Below, piece after piece: positions 10,038 to 18,929 of a DNA stretch of 64,000 nt. The translations under genes and the position numbers were made by a program. The notes under the pieces are model-generated. The model was not told where the DNA came from and ran no database searches. It saw only the letters and a list, made by a program, of their open reading frames with translations. The stretch is from assembly GCF_000801295.1 (NCBI RefSeq), contig NZ_AP012978.1:620001-684000 (forward strand), written 5' to 3'. The DNA comes from an endosymbiont of unidentified scaly snail isolate Monju (lineage in GTDB: Bacteria; Pseudomonadota; Gammaproteobacteria; Chromatiales; Chromatiaceae). Numbering within the stretch: position 1 is the stretch's first letter; every line of letters starts with the position of its first letter.

Positions 10038-10111
10038 GATAGGAGTCGGACGACGCGTGTGTCACGGTCTCGACGCATGGGCGCCATCAGGAAGGGGAGC
10101 CCCCGGTGCAT

Positions 10112-10176
10112 GTGAGGGAATTCACGTCGTTCGGCCGGCTGGTGGCCTCTTTCCCTCTTAACGTGAAGGAATTCAC
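10112..10176. promoter_or_regulatory. Two direct copies of a 14-base motif between divergent genes
   Basis: GTGAGGGAATTCAC (10112-10125) and GTGAAGGAATTCAC (10163-10176) differ by one base and lie 51 bases apart, close to five helical turns. They sit between the thioredoxin-ampD operon and the DUF1631 gene. Binding by a regulator is inference; the repeat itself is plain. Confidence 0.45.
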
Positions 10177-10267
10177 ATTGGGATGAACGCCTTGGGACTA
10201 CTGTTCAGGGCGGTGGGGAAGGTCATGGATGGGTTTCTCCATAGAGAAAGACACAAGGCTTGGAATC

Positions 10268-12563
10268 ATGGCAAACGATAATGTGATCTCATTCGAGAAA
10301 TCGGCAGATCAGGCCAGAAATCGGCTGGTCGGCGAACGCTGTCGCCGTGCAGTACGTTCCATGCAGGACTACCTGCAGAAGACGCTGCCGCGGCTGGTGC
10401 AGGACCTTTTCGACCGCCTGGACGACGAGCTGTATGCCATGGCCGACAAATCGGCCAGTGATCTGCTGCAGACGCGTTATTTCGATGCCATGCGCGAGCT
10501 GCGCAAACACCGGAGCGGTATCGAGCAGCGTTTCGTGCAGGGACGCCTGGCGGCCTTTGAACGTTTCTGGGATGCCGCACCGCCTCGCGCCGAAAAGACC
10601 GAGGAGTACGCCTCTTCCCTGACCGAGGATGAATTGTCGCTGGTCGAAGAAGATGTGCTGGAAGAGGAGCTGGCGATCGCCTCGTTGGTCTCCAAGGCGG
10701 AGAACCGCTATCACCGGACCCTGTTTGCACTGAACAAGCGTTTTGCGGCCATTCACCGGGTAGAGGAATTCGATGTCGCCAGCAATCCCGTGGGGCCGAA
10801 GGCGCTGGCCGAAGGTTTTTCCGAGGCCTTGTCCGGCTGGCAGAGCGAAACCGACGTTCGCCTGATCGTCTATAAACTGTTCGTATCGTTACGTCATGGC
10901 CTATGTCGGTGGCATCTATGACGAACTGAACGACATCCTGGTCGAGAACGATATCCTGCCACGCATCTCGCAGCGCGTACGCCGTAACCCGGTGGCTCCC
11001 TCGGTGCGGCATGCGAACTCCAAACAGAGGGGTGAGGCAGGCGATGCCGGTTTCGATCCCGAAATGCTGAATATGCTCGGCCAGATGTTGAGCGAGCGGC
11101 GGCGTGCCGAAGATCGCATTCCCTGGTATGCGCGTGCCGACAGCACGCCCCAGTTGCCACAGATACCGACCAGCGAGCTGCTGGGTGCGCTCGACGAGAT
11201 ACAGCGCTATACGCTGAACACGGTGCCGCCTGACCTGGCCAGCCTGCGCGAGCTGCAAGACGAGTTGATGCAGAGTCTCGGCCGCGAACTGGATGTCGGC
11301 TCACCCGAGCGGCCGATGAAGCGGCTGGGTGAAGGTGACCGCAGCATGCTCGATGTCATGGAGCTGCTGTTCGATTTCATACTGGGCGACGAGAACCTGC
11401 CTGAGCCCATGAAGGCCCTGCTGGGTCGTCTGCAGATCCCGTTGCTCAAGGTGGGATTGCGCGACCGTCGTTTCTTCAGTGATGCACGGCATCCAGCCCG
11501 GCGATTGCTCAACAACCTGGCACGTGCCGGTCTGGCCTGGACCGATGACGGGGACCGTTCGGTGACCAGCCCCTATGGTCGCATCGAATCGGCGGTGTTG
11601 CGCATTCTCAGTGACTTCGATGACGATATCGGCATCTTCGAGCAGGTCAACGAGGAATTCGAAGGCTGGCTCGAACGCGAGCAGAAGCACGCGCGGATCG
11701 CCGAGCAACGCCTGACCCAGGCCCGCGAAGGACAGGAGCAGCTGCATCAGGCGCGCGTGCGGGTTGCCCAGGAGATCCGGCGACTTCTCGATGATTGTGC
11801 GCCCCCCGAATGCCGTGTGCCCGAGGTGGTCGAACGCCTGCTCACCGAGGGCTGGCGTGATGTCATGTTGCTGGCGCTGTTGCGCGAGGGGGAGGACGGC
11901 GAGCAATGGCGACAGGCCGTGGAGTTGGCCGGGCGACTGGTCTGGAGCGTGCAGCCCAAGCACGAACCGACCGAACGCCAGCGTCTGCTCAAGGCCATTC
12001 CCGAGCTCTTGAGTGGCCTGCGTGAGGGACTGAACAATATTTCCTTCGATCCGCACAAGGCGGGACGCCTGTTCAAGGCGCTGCAGGCCTGCCACATCGC
12101 TGCTCTGAGGGGAAACTGGATCAGCGAAGAGGCCGGCAAGCCGGTCGCCCCCCCGGAAGATGCACGGAAGACCACCGCGAGCAACGAGCGGAGCGGGGAT
12201 CTTGTCCAAACTGAACCGGCGCCGCAGGATGTGATGGCCGAGGAACCGCCGTCCCCGCCGCCCGACGAGTTCCTGCGGATGGCCCAGGCGTTGATGCCAG
12301 GCGTCTGGCTGGAATGGACCGATGAGTCGGGTCGCGAGTTGCGCGGCAAGCTGTCCTGGCGCAGCCAGCTCACCGGCAATTGCGTATTCGTCGATCGCCG
12401 TGGCATGAAGCTGGCGGAACTGGGGTGCGAGGAGCTGGCCGCGATGCTGCGTGAGGGCCGGGCGCGCAAGCTCGAGGACCTGAATACGCCGCTGATGGAT
12501 CGTGCCCTCAATGCCATGCTCGAGGTGCTCAAGCGCACCGAACCGGTGCCACCCACCCACTGA
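10268..12563 (+). pseudogene. DUF1631-family gene with a one-base frameshift
   Basis: Two overlapping frames together make a protein of about 765 residues, the usual length of DUF1631 (PF07793) proteins, whose function is poorly known. The first frame (from ATG 10268) ends its conserved sequence at LIVYKLF and then runs into unrelated residues and a stop at 10921. The second frame takes over at RYVMAYVGGIYDELNDILVEN. Removing one T at about 10884 restores F-D-R-Y-V-M across the joint. The second part holds a coiled-coil-like stretch (about 11640-11790) and a C-terminal SWRSQLTGNCVFVDRRG segment. ATG 10229, also in frame, is an alternative start. The context TTCGTATCG is not a homopolymer, so a true mutation is plausible, but a sequencing error cannot be excluded. 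Confidence 0.75.
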
Positions 12564-12585
12564 TCCCGCGCCTTCGTTACAATGT

Positions 12586-12617
12586 AAATGCCGACCAGGA
12601 CCCTGGTCGGCATTTTT
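12586..12617 (+). terminator. Strong hairpin with T-run between DUF1631 and FKBP
   Basis: AAATGCCGACCAG and CTGGTCGGCATTT form a perfect 13-base stem with a four-base loop, continuing into six Ts. It starts 23 bases after the DUF1631 stop and ends 16 bases before the FKBP start. TACAAT at 12578-12583 just upstream could be a -10 box, which would put the hairpin in the FKBP leader. Confidence 0.85.
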
Positions 12618-12632
12618 TCGTGGGAGATACGC

Positions 12633-12977
12633 ATGAGCGAGAAGATCAGTGACAGTGGCCTGAAGTACGAAGATCTGGTCGAGGGTGAGGGCGCGGTGGC
12701 CGAACCGGGGCAGCGGGTCTCGGTGCATTACACCGGCTGGCTGGAAGACGGTACCAAGTTCGATTCCAGTGTCGATCGCAACGGGCCTTTCCGGTTCGCG
12801 CTGGGACGCGGCATGGTGATCCGTGGCTGGGACGAGGGCGTGGCCGGGATGAAGGTGGGCGGCAGGCGCCGGCTGGTGATTCCGCCGCACCTGGGCTATG
12901 GGCCGCAGGGGGCGGGCGGGGTGATCCCGCCGAATGCCACCCTGGTATTCGAAGTGGAACTGCTCGACATCCTCTGA
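12633..12977 (+). CDS. FKBP-type peptidyl-prolyl isomerase
   Basis: This single-domain FKBP is 114 residues long. It catalyses cis-trans isomerisation at proline. The full core is present: [76 protein letters not shown]. It has no signal peptide and is probably cytoplasmic. ATG 12633 is chosen because GGGAG lies just upstream and residues before it come from the terminator hairpin. Its stop codon shares a base with the nadC start (TGATG), so the two are coupled. Confidence 0.93.
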   Translation: MSEKISDSGLKYEDLVEGEGAVAEPGQRVSVHYTGWLEDGTKFDSSVDRNGPFRFALGRGMVIRGWDEGVAGMKVGGRRRLVIPPHLGYGPQGAGGVIPPNATLVFEVELLDIL

Positions 12978-13819
12978 TGAAACCGGATGCCGCGGAGATT
13001 GCCCGCCAGGTGCGGCAGGCCTTGCGCGAGGACCTGGGCGAGGGCGACCTGACGGCGCAGCTCGTGCCCGCGACGGTGCAGGCGCAGGCCACGGTGATCG
13101 CACGAGAGCCGGCGGTGCTGTGCGGCCGCGACTGGCTGGACGAGGTGCTGCGCCAGGTCGATCCTGCCTGCCGTGCGGAATGGGCCGTTGCGGACGGCGA
13201 AGCGTTGACGCCCGATCGGCCCCTGTGTCGCCTGCAAGGGCCGGCGCGCAGCCTGCTCACCGCCGAACGTACCGCGCTCAACTTTCTGCAGACCCTGTCG
13301 GGCACAGCCACCTTGGCGGCGCGCTATGTGCAGGCCGTGGCCGGCACCGGCGCGCGTATCCTGGATACCCGAAAGACGGTTCCCGGATTACGTCTGGCCC
13401 AGAAATACGCAGTGCGTTGCGGTGGTGCCAGCAACCATCGCATCGGCCTGTTCGACGCCATTCTCATCAAGGAGAACCACATCGCGGCAGCCGGATCCAT
13501 TGCGGGCGCGCTGGCCGCCGCGCAGCGCATTTGCGAGGACCTGGGGCGGCCGGTGGAGATCGAGATCGAGGTCGAGGACCTGGCGCAGCTCGAGGAGGCG
13601 CTGGCGCAGGGCGCGAAGCGGGTGCTGCTCGACAACTTTGACCTGCCTGCCCTGCGCGAGGCCGTGCGTCTGAATGCCGGGCGTGCCCGCCTGGAGGCCT
13701 CGGGCGGGGTCGACCTGGAGACTGTGCGCGCCATCGCCGAGACCGGGGTGGACGACATCTCGGTGGGTGCCCTGACCAAGGACGTGCACGCGGTCGATCT
13801 GTCGATGCGCTTTACCTGA
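12977..13819 (+). CDS. nadC: Nicotinate-nucleotide pyrophosphorylase (quinolinate phosphoribosyltransferase)
   Basis: NadC makes nicotinate mononucleotide from quinolinate and PRPP in de novo NAD synthesis. The 280-residue product carries the family motifs [68 protein letters not shown] and [24 protein letters not shown]. The start overlaps the FKBP stop by one base. The stop codon is followed immediately by a MITE-like repeat, so the downstream flank is the insertion site of that element. Confidence 0.96.
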   Translation: MKPDAAEIARQVRQALREDLGEGDLTAQLVPATVQAQATVIAREPAVLCGRDWLDEVLRQVDPACRAEWAVADGEALTPDRPLCRLQGPARSLLTAERTALNFLQTLSGTATLAARYVQAVAGTGARILDTRKTVPGLRLAQKYAVRCGGASNHRIGLFDAILIKENHIAAAGSIAGALAAAQRICEDLGRPVEIEIEVEDLAQLEEALAQGAKRVLLDNFDLPALREAVRLNAGRARLEASGGVDLETVRAIAETGVDDISVGALTKDVHAVDLSMRFT

Positions 13820-13986
13820 TTACTGTAAAGCAACGCTCAGAGCGCTCTCCGTGGGCGGGCCTCTGGGCGCCCATCCACGGTGTTGCGCTGGCTTGACATG
13901 GAATGGCCATGCCTGCTGCCTGTGCGCCTTGTGGGTGAACGCCCTGAGACCCGCTGAGTGTCGCTTTACTTAGGGTTGCCTCAGTA
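13820..13986. mobile_element. MITE-like repeat, copy 1 (167 bp)
   Basis: It is near-identical to 15219-15399 over its interior. The right end (GCTTTACTTAGGGTTGCCTC) matches the terminal inverted repeat of copy 2 with two changes; the left end has lost 13 bases between TTACTG and TAAAGC. TA flanks both ends (TA-CTG and CTCAG-TA). It begins right after the nadC stop, and its right end supplies the TGA of the minus-strand EgtB-like gene. It encodes no transposase. Confidence 0.75.
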
Positions 13987-15183
13987 TTCCCAGAACGCCG
14001 GCCCCGGCGGCAGCACCAGGCGCAGGCCGGCGAAGCCGGTCTCTGTGTCGGCGGGCACGCCGATGCGGAAGCTGGCGCGCCGCACCGCCGGCTGGCTGTG
14101 CAGCGAGGCGCCACGCTGCACGTTCCAACCCGCGTCCAGTCCCGGGGTGGCCAGTTCGGGGTCTTCTGGCGCCTGGTAGGCATCGTAGGCCTCGAAGGGG
14201 TTGGCGCACCATTCGCGGGCCCGCCCGGTGTCTTCCAGCAGGCCCAGCCGGGCCGCGGTCTCCCACTGGTACTCGTGTTGCAGCACCGCCCCCTCCAGTT
14301 CTTCGATCTGCGCCGAGGCCCAGGCGGCGAAGGCGCGCGCCTCGTGGACGTTGATGCCGGTGACCGGCTCATCCGGTGTCAGGTCGGCCGGTCCCTTGAT
14401 GCCCACGCCGTACCAGAGTCCCTGGGCATCGCGTCGCCAGTGCCAGGGCGCGGTGCGTTCGTGCCGTGCCAGCCAGTCCTGTCCGGCGGCATCCCACCAG
14501 TCGGTGTTCTCGTAGCCGCCCGCTTTGATGAAGGCCAGGAATTCGGCATTGCTCACCGGCCGCTTCTGGATACGGAAGGCGTGCAGTTCGACCACCTGCA
14601 CCGGCTGCTCGCAATCGGTGATCACGCCCTCGCGGGCGCCGATGCGGTAATGGCCCTGGTCGACGCGCTGGCTGTCCGCTGCCGGTCGGTGGGCCCGCAA
14701 TGGCTGGGTGACTGCGTGGTCATCGTGCTCCCCGTGCAGGGTGCGCGCCTGGGTCACTGCCAGCAGGGCTTCGTAGATCAAGGCGTGGCGCTGTACCAGC
14801 CAGGCGGGCAGCCAGCCGCCTTCGAGCAGGGGGTGTTCCGGCAGGAAGCGAGGGTTGGCCAGCAGGGTCATGTGGTGATCGAAGATCTCCAGCGCCCAGT
14901 TGAGCAGGTGATCCTGGGGCGGCAGTTGTGCGAACAGGGCATCGTCGGGCACCACGTCGTGTGCAAAGAAATGGCGCACCCGGTCGCTCAGGTCGTGGTC
15001 GTCGAACAGGTGTCCGCGCAGCAGGTGGGTCTCCAGGTACACGGCGCGTCCCAGCAGCCAGCCGGCGGCCGGCAGCCGTGGGTGGAAGCGACGGTTCACA
15101 TCGCGAGCGGGCAGGGTCTCGACGAGCTGGATGAGGCGTTCGTGTATCCCGGCGAGCGCGCCGAGGGTCTGGGCTGGAATCAT
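13981..15183 (-). CDS. EgtB-like protein: DinB-type helical domain plus SUMF1/FGE domain
   Basis: The 400-residue product has an N-terminal four-helix DinB-like domain (about 1-150) and a C-terminal formylglycine-enzyme-like domain (about 190-400, with FRIQKRPVSNAEFLAFIKAG, EYQWETAARLGLLED, REWCANPFEAYD and GFAGLRLVLP). This is the layout of ergothioneine/selenoneine sulfoxide synthases (EgtB, SenA), non-haem iron enzymes that bind the metal with three His residues. By eye, those positions here read Arg46 (WLLGRAVYLET), His133 and Tyr137 (RHALIYEAL), so two of three ligands seem replaced. The activity may therefore differ or be lost. No egtD, senB or senC homologue is nearby. The gene is framed exactly by two MITE-like repeats. 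Confidence 0.75.
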   Translation of the reverse strand: MIPAQTLGALAGIHERLIQLVETLPARDVNRRFHPRLPAAGWLLGRAVYLETHLLRGHLFDDHDLSDRVRHFFAHDVVPDDALFAQLPPQDHLLNWALEIFDHHMTLLANPRFLPEHPLLEGGWLPAWLVQRHALIYEALLAVTQARTLHGEHDDHAVTQPLRAHRPAADSQRVDQGHYRIGAREGVITDCEQPVQVVELHAFRIQKRPVSNAEFLAFIKAGGYENTDWWDAAGQDWLARHERTAPWHWRRDAQGLWYGVGIKGPADLTPDEPVTGINVHEARAFAAWASAQIEELEGAVLQHEYQWETAARLGLLEDTGRAREWCANPFEAYDAYQAPEDPELATPGLDAGWNVQRGASLHSQPAVRRASFRIGVPADTETGFAGLRLVLPPGPAFWEY

Positions 15184-15218
15184 GCGACAGCCTTCCGAGT
15201 GCGGGAGAGGCGCCGATC

Positions 15219-15399
15219 TTACTGAGACAACCCGAAGTAAAGCAACGCTCAGAGCGCTCTCCGTGGGCGGGCCTCAGGGCGTCCATCCACGGTGTTGCGC
15301 TGGCTTGACATGGAATGGCCATGCCTGCTGCCTGTGCGCCTTGTGGCTGAAAGCCCTGAGACCCGCTGAGTGCCGCTTTACTTCGGGTTGTCTCAGTAA
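15219..15399. mobile_element. MITE-like repeat, copy 2 (181 bp), full terminal inverted repeats
   Basis: The ends are perfect 25-base inverted repeats (15219-15243 and 15375-15399; the outer part reads TTACTGAGACAACCCGAAG). Each is flanked by TA, which would fit a TA target duplication as in IS630/mariner-type elements. The interior matches copy 1 in the same orientation. Short frames inside are not genes. It separates the EgtB-like gene start from the following chemoreceptor. Confidence 0.8.
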
Positions 15400-15437
15400 C
15401 CCAGCGCTAACCCAGCGCGGCGCGCCGGTGTGCGGGG

Positions 15438-17468
15438 TCAGCCGTACAGGCGGAACCGCGAGGAGGCCTCGCGCAGGCGTGCCGCCGACTCGTCCAGGCC
15501 CTCGCTGGCTGCCGAGACCTCCTCGGCCAGCCGGTAGGTGGCGTGCGAGGAATCGTTGATCTGCACCATGGTCTGGTTGATCTCTTCGGTAGCCACGCTC
15601 TGCTCCTCGGCAGCGGTGGCGATCTGGCTGCTCATGTCGTTGATGCGTTCGATGGCCTGGCTGATGGCGTCCAGCGCCTCGTTGGTGCGGTGTGCCTCGG
15701 CCACGCCGGCGCGGGCCTTTTCCTTGCTGGCCTGCATCACTTCGACCGCCTGACGGGTACCGTTCTGCAGGCGCTCGATCATGTTGTGGATCTCTTCGGT
15801 CGATTGCTGGGTGCGCGAGGCGAGGGTGCGTACCTCGTCGGCGACGACCGCGAAGCCGCGACCCTGTTCGCCGGCGCGTGCAGCCTCGATGGCAGCGTTC
15901 AGTGCCAGCAGGTTGGTCTGCTCGGCGATCGAGCGAATGACCTCCAGGACGGTGCCGATTTCCACGCTGCCGGCCTCCACCTCGCCTACCACGCCGGCGG
16001 CATGCTCCACCTCGTTGGCCAGTGATTCGATGGCCTGGGCGTTGTGCAGCACGATCTCACGTCCCCGGCCGACCAGCTCGTGAGCCTCGCTGGTCGCCTC
16101 GGCGGTCTGTGCCGAGCTGCGGGCGATTTCCTGCACCGTGGCGGCCATTTCGTTGATGGCGGTGGCCACCTGGCTGACCTGCAACTGTTGCTGATTCATC
16201 GCCTCGCGCGTCTGCTCGGTGATCGCCGCGATGCGTCCCGAGGCATCGGAAACGGCATCGCCCGCCTGTACCATCCCGGCTACGAGGCTGTTGACCGACT
16301 CGGCCATGTGGTTGATGGCGTCCTGTACCTCGACCATTTCGTCGCGGGTGGGGATGGCCACGCGGGCCGAGAGATCACCTGCTGCGACCTGGCTGGCGCC
16401 TTCGCGGATGTGGCGGATGGTCTGCATGATATTGAGGTAGAAACCGCCACCGAACCAGCCCATCAGCAACAGGGAGAAGGCGGCGATGACCGCGGCACCG
16501 AGGATCTCGCGTTCGGCTGCCACGGTCCGCTGTGCCAGATCCTGTACCAGGACCTGTGCTGCCTGATCGAAGGCGGCAAAGGCCTTCTCGATGGCGGCAG
16601 TGCCGGTATCGAAGACCTCGCCAGGCGCGGTCTGCACCTGCTCGGGGGTCAGCAGGCGCTCACGAACGAAACGGGCATAGTCCGCAAGCGCCTCGGTGGC
16701 GGACTGCATGGGCCGCGTGATCGACTGGTACAGCGCAGGATTCTTGGCGCGGGCATGTGTGAGCTTGCGCTCCAGGACGTCGAGGTGATGCTCCAGGGTG
16801 CTGACCTGGTTGCTCAAGCGGGTGTAGGTCTCGGGGGTGAATCCCCCCCGGGCCGCCACTCCGGTACCCAGGCCACGTACGCGCCCCGCGTATTCGGTGC
16901 TCAGCAACAGATCCTCGGCGATCCCCCGGGTGAGCAGGGCGAAACCCAGCGCCGGGTCGGTGCTCAGGCCCGACTCGTCGTTGACGTGGATCATCAGGGC
17001 ATGCAGATCCATGATGATCGCGGTGTGACGTTCGAAGGACCGGGCCGGTGTTTCATTTGCCTGCTGTTCGAGCAGGGCGCGCCAGGCCTGGGCGATCTGT
17101 CGGGCGCGATCACCAGTTGCCAGTGTTGCGCCAGCCTGCGCATCCAGGGCCAGCCAGGTCTTCATCGCCGAATCGATGGCGAGTCGCTTGGCGTTCTGTC
17201 TTGCCCGGGAATCCTTGTCGCCGTGCAGGGCTCCCTGCGAGAGCCCCCGGTGCTGCGGAATCAGACCGAACACCTTGCGAGCCACCTGCAGGTATTGCAG
17301 TCCCTGCTGCTCGCGATGCATGCGATGCAGGGCTTCCTGGGCATGGGAGAAATCCAGCCACAACAGGTAACCGACCGGGATGAGAAACATGACCACAGTC
17401 AGAAGGATTTTGCCAGAGTAAGAAAGACGCCCGATAATGGCCTCGGCAGGGGCAAACAGACGTTTCAT
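15438..17468 (-). CDS. Methyl-accepting chemotaxis protein
   Basis: This 676-residue inner-membrane chemoreceptor has a membrane segment at about 20-40, then a long helical periplasmic region whose start ([20 protein letters not shown]) resembles the nitrate/nitrite-sensing (NIT) domain opening. A second membrane segment at about 325-345, a HAMP domain ([17 protein letters not shown]) and the signalling domain follow. The hairpin tip is conserved: [37 protein letters not shown]. It ends SRFRLYG with no CheR-binding pentapeptide. A sigma-28-like promoter lies upstream, in keeping with flagellar regulon control. The ligand is not known. Confidence 0.93.
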   Translation of the reverse strand: MKRLFAPAEAIIGRLSYSGKILLTVVMFLIPVGYLLWLDFSHAQEALHRMHREQQGLQYLQVARKVFGLIPQHRGLSQGALHGDKDSRARQNAKRLAIDSAMKTWLALDAQAGATLATGDRARQIAQAWRALLEQQANETPARSFERHTAIIMDLHALMIHVNDESGLSTDPALGFALLTRGIAEDLLLSTEYAGRVRGLGTGVAARGGFTPETYTRLSNQVSTLEHHLDVLERKLTHARAKNPALYQSITRPMQSATEALADYARFVRERLLTPEQVQTAPGEVFDTGTAAIEKAFAAFDQAAQVLVQDLAQRTVAAEREILGAAVIAAFSLLLMGWFGGGFYLNIMQTIRHIREGASQVAAGDLSARVAIPTRDEMVEVQDAINHMAESVNSLVAGMVQAGDAVSDASGRIAAITEQTREAMNQQQLQVSQVATAINEMAATVQEIARSSAQTAEATSEAHELVGRGREIVLHNAQAIESLANEVEHAAGVVGEVEAGSVEIGTVLEVIRSIAEQTNLLALNAAIEAARAGEQGRGFAVVADEVRTLASRTQQSTEEIHNMIERLQNGTRQAVEVMQASKEKARAGVAEAHRTNEALDAISQAIERINDMSSQIATAAEEQSVATEEINQTMVQINDSSHATYRLAEEVSAASEGLDESAARLREASSRFRLYG

Positions 17469-17507
17469 TGGGTTCCATCTCCAGACAGGTGATCGGGGCT
17501 GCCGGAT

Positions 17508-17534
17508 ATAGCGACCTGTTCCCGGCCTTCTTTA
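17508..17534 (-). promoter_or_regulatory. Possible sigma-28 promoter of the chemoreceptor
   Basis: On the minus strand, TAAAG (17534-17530), 14 bases, then GTCGCTAT (17515-17508). The spacing equals the consensus TAAAG-N14-GCCGATAA, with five of eight matches in the -10. It is 40 bases upstream of the start codon. Confidence 0.5.
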
Positions 17535-17553
17535 ACCCTTCGAGGAACATTGT

Positions 17554-18042
17554 GTGAATATTGCGAAGAATTGCGTGGTAGCGGCCGATTTCCGGCTGTT
17601 CGACAAGGCTGGTGAACTGATCGATTCGTCCGACAGCAACGGCCCCCTGGTGTATCTGCACGGTGCGGAACAACTGCTGCCGGCGCTCGAGGCCGCGCTG
17701 GACGGCCATGCCATAGGCGACGAGCTGATGGTTGAACTGACCCCCGAGCAGGCCTTTGGTGAGCATGATCCGGGCCTGGTGGACAAGGCGCCACGTGCCA
17801 ATTTCCCGGGCGTGGATCACATCGAGCCTGGCATGCGTTTCCAGACCCAGTTGCCGGATGGCACGCCCATGGTGGTCACTGTCACGGCAGTGGACGACGA
17901 ATGGGTCACTGTCGACGGCAATCACGAACTGGCCGGCAAGGACCTGCGTTTCGAACTGAAGGTGGTCGCGGTGCGCGAGGCCACGGCAGAGGAGCTGGCG
18001 CACGGCCATGCCCACGGCGTGGACGGTAGCGAGGAGCACTGA
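17554..18042 (+). CDS. slyD: SlyD-type FKBP peptidyl-prolyl isomerase / metallochaperone
   Basis: The 162-residue product has the SlyD arrangement of an FKBP core split by an IF (insert-in-flap) domain. The core shows FRLFDKAGELIDSS, LVYLHGAEQLLPALEAALDGHAIGDEL and ELTPEQAFGEHDPGLV; IF-domain sequence follows, then NHELAGKDLRFELKVVAVREAT. The tail HGHAHGVDGSEEH is His-rich, as in nickel-binding SlyD proteins, though short. GTG at 17554 follows GAGGAACATT. It is divergent from the chemoreceptor. In the family it assists protein folding and nickel delivery. Confidence 0.9.
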   Translation: MNIAKNCVVAADFRLFDKAGELIDSSDSNGPLVYLHGAEQLLPALEAALDGHAIGDELMVELTPEQAFGEHDPGLVDKAPRANFPGVDHIEPGMRFQTQLPDGTPMVVTVTAVDDEWVTVDGNHELAGKDLRFELKVVAVREATAEELAHGHAHGVDGSEEH

Positions 18043-18045
18043 AGA

Positions 18046-18150
18046 GGGCCCACCCCGGGCCGAATGTTTGCGGCGGGGGCGCCGCTCCTGCCCTGTAGGA
18101 GGCCCGTCCCCGGGTCGAAGGTTCGCGGCGGGAACGCCGTTCTTGCGGGC
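18046..18150. repeat. Two tandem units of a GC-rich REP-like repeat
   Basis: Two partial units share the pattern AGGAGGCCCGTCCCCGGG, then CCGAATGTTCGCGGCGGG, then a CGCCG arm. The same sequence recurs at 31535-31618. The arms CGGCG and CGCCG can pair. It fills the gap between slyD and the convergent grx gene. Confidence 0.65.
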
Positions 18151-18154
18151 GGCC

Positions 18155-18526
18155 TCAGGCCTTGCCGAACCGTTCTTCCAGCCAGGCGACGATATCGCTG
18201 GATTCATACAGCCAGCGGGTCTTGCCGTCTTCCTCGATGCGCAGGCAGGGCACCTTGTGCTGGCCGCCCTGTTCGATCAGTTCTGCCTGGTATTGCGGGT
18301 CGTTCAGGGCGTCGCGCAACGCGATGTTCAGGCCGAGCCGGTGGATGGTGCGGCGTACCTTGACGCAGAAGGGGCAGAGCCGGAACTGGTAGAGCGCCAG
18401 GTTCGCGGTCTGTGCGTCGATGGCGGCCTGTTCTTCAGGTGTGCGTTGAGGTGGCTTCGGACGGGTGAGCCAGTCGCCGAACAGGATGAGCTGGCCGAGC
18501 ACCCAGCGGATCGCGCGCAGGATCAT
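18155..18526 (-). CDS. Glutaredoxin-domain protein with N-terminal hydrophobic segment
   Basis: The 123-residue product from ATG 18526 has a hydrophobic N-terminal stretch (ILRAIRWVLGQLILFGDWL) and then a glutaredoxin/GST-N fold: LALYQFRLCPFCVKVRRTIHRLGLN with a CPFC redox motif, KVPCLRI with the cis-proline, and ESSDIVAWLEERF. The N-terminal segment could anchor it at the membrane. ATG 18526 is preferred to a longer upstream start because it overlaps the bolA stop in ATGA. Pairing with bolA fits the known BolA-glutaredoxin partnership in iron-sulfur handling, although this is not a classical CGFS monothiol glutaredoxin. Confidence 0.85.
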   Translation of the reverse strand: MILRAIRWVLGQLILFGDWLTRPKPPQRTPEEQAAIDAQTANLALYQFRLCPFCVKVRRTIHRLGLNIALRDALNDPQYQAELIEQGGQHKVPCLRIEEDGKTRWLYESSDIVAWLEERFGKA

Positions 18527-18837
18527 GACTTTCCGCCTCCCAGACAGGGGGGCGAATCGGACAACTGTCCGCCTTTTGCAAACCATTCCTCGGGCGTCAT
18601 GGTGTGCAGGGCCAGGGCGTGGATGGCGTCCATGATCTCTCCGGCAAGGACCTGGTTGACCGCGCGGTGACGCTGGATCAGCGACTGGCCGGCAAAGGCC
18701 TCGGCAACCAGGGTCACCTTGAAGTGCGATTGCGCATCTTCAGGCACATTGTGCATGTGGCTCTCGTCGAGCACCTCGAGGTGCAGTGGCGCGAAGGCAT
18801 CTTTCAGGGCCTGTTCGATTCTCTCCTGCATGCGCAT
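18523..18837 (-). CDS. BolA family protein
   Basis: The 104-residue product shows the BolA class-II KH-like pattern: IEQALKDAFAPLHLEVLDESHMHNVPEDAQSHFKVTLVAEAFAGQSLIQRHRAVNQVL. It includes the conserved SHxHN and the His of QRHR, which in the family take part in iron-sulfur cluster binding with glutaredoxins. ATG 18837 is used, with GGAG eight bases upstream. The C-terminal tail (WFAKGGQLSDSPPCLGGGKS) is extended and contains one Cys. It overlaps the glutaredoxin gene by four bases. Confidence 0.9.
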   Translation of the reverse strand: MRMQERIEQALKDAFAPLHLEVLDESHMHNVPEDAQSHFKVTLVAEAFAGQSLIQRHRAVNQVLAGEIMDAIHALALHTMTPEEWFAKGGQLSDSPPCLGGGKS

Positions 18838-18929
18838 GGCGGCGGCTCCAGTCGGTATTCGGGAAGGCGATTCTGGAGCCGCCCGGCGCGCGCATCAACC
18901 CGGCGGGCCTGGGGAAACCGCTGGATCGC

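Noticed and set aside
13812-14372. Open frames passing through the MITE-like repeats
   Set aside because: The same nonsense peptide recurs only because the DNA repeat recurs; no start signal and no domain.
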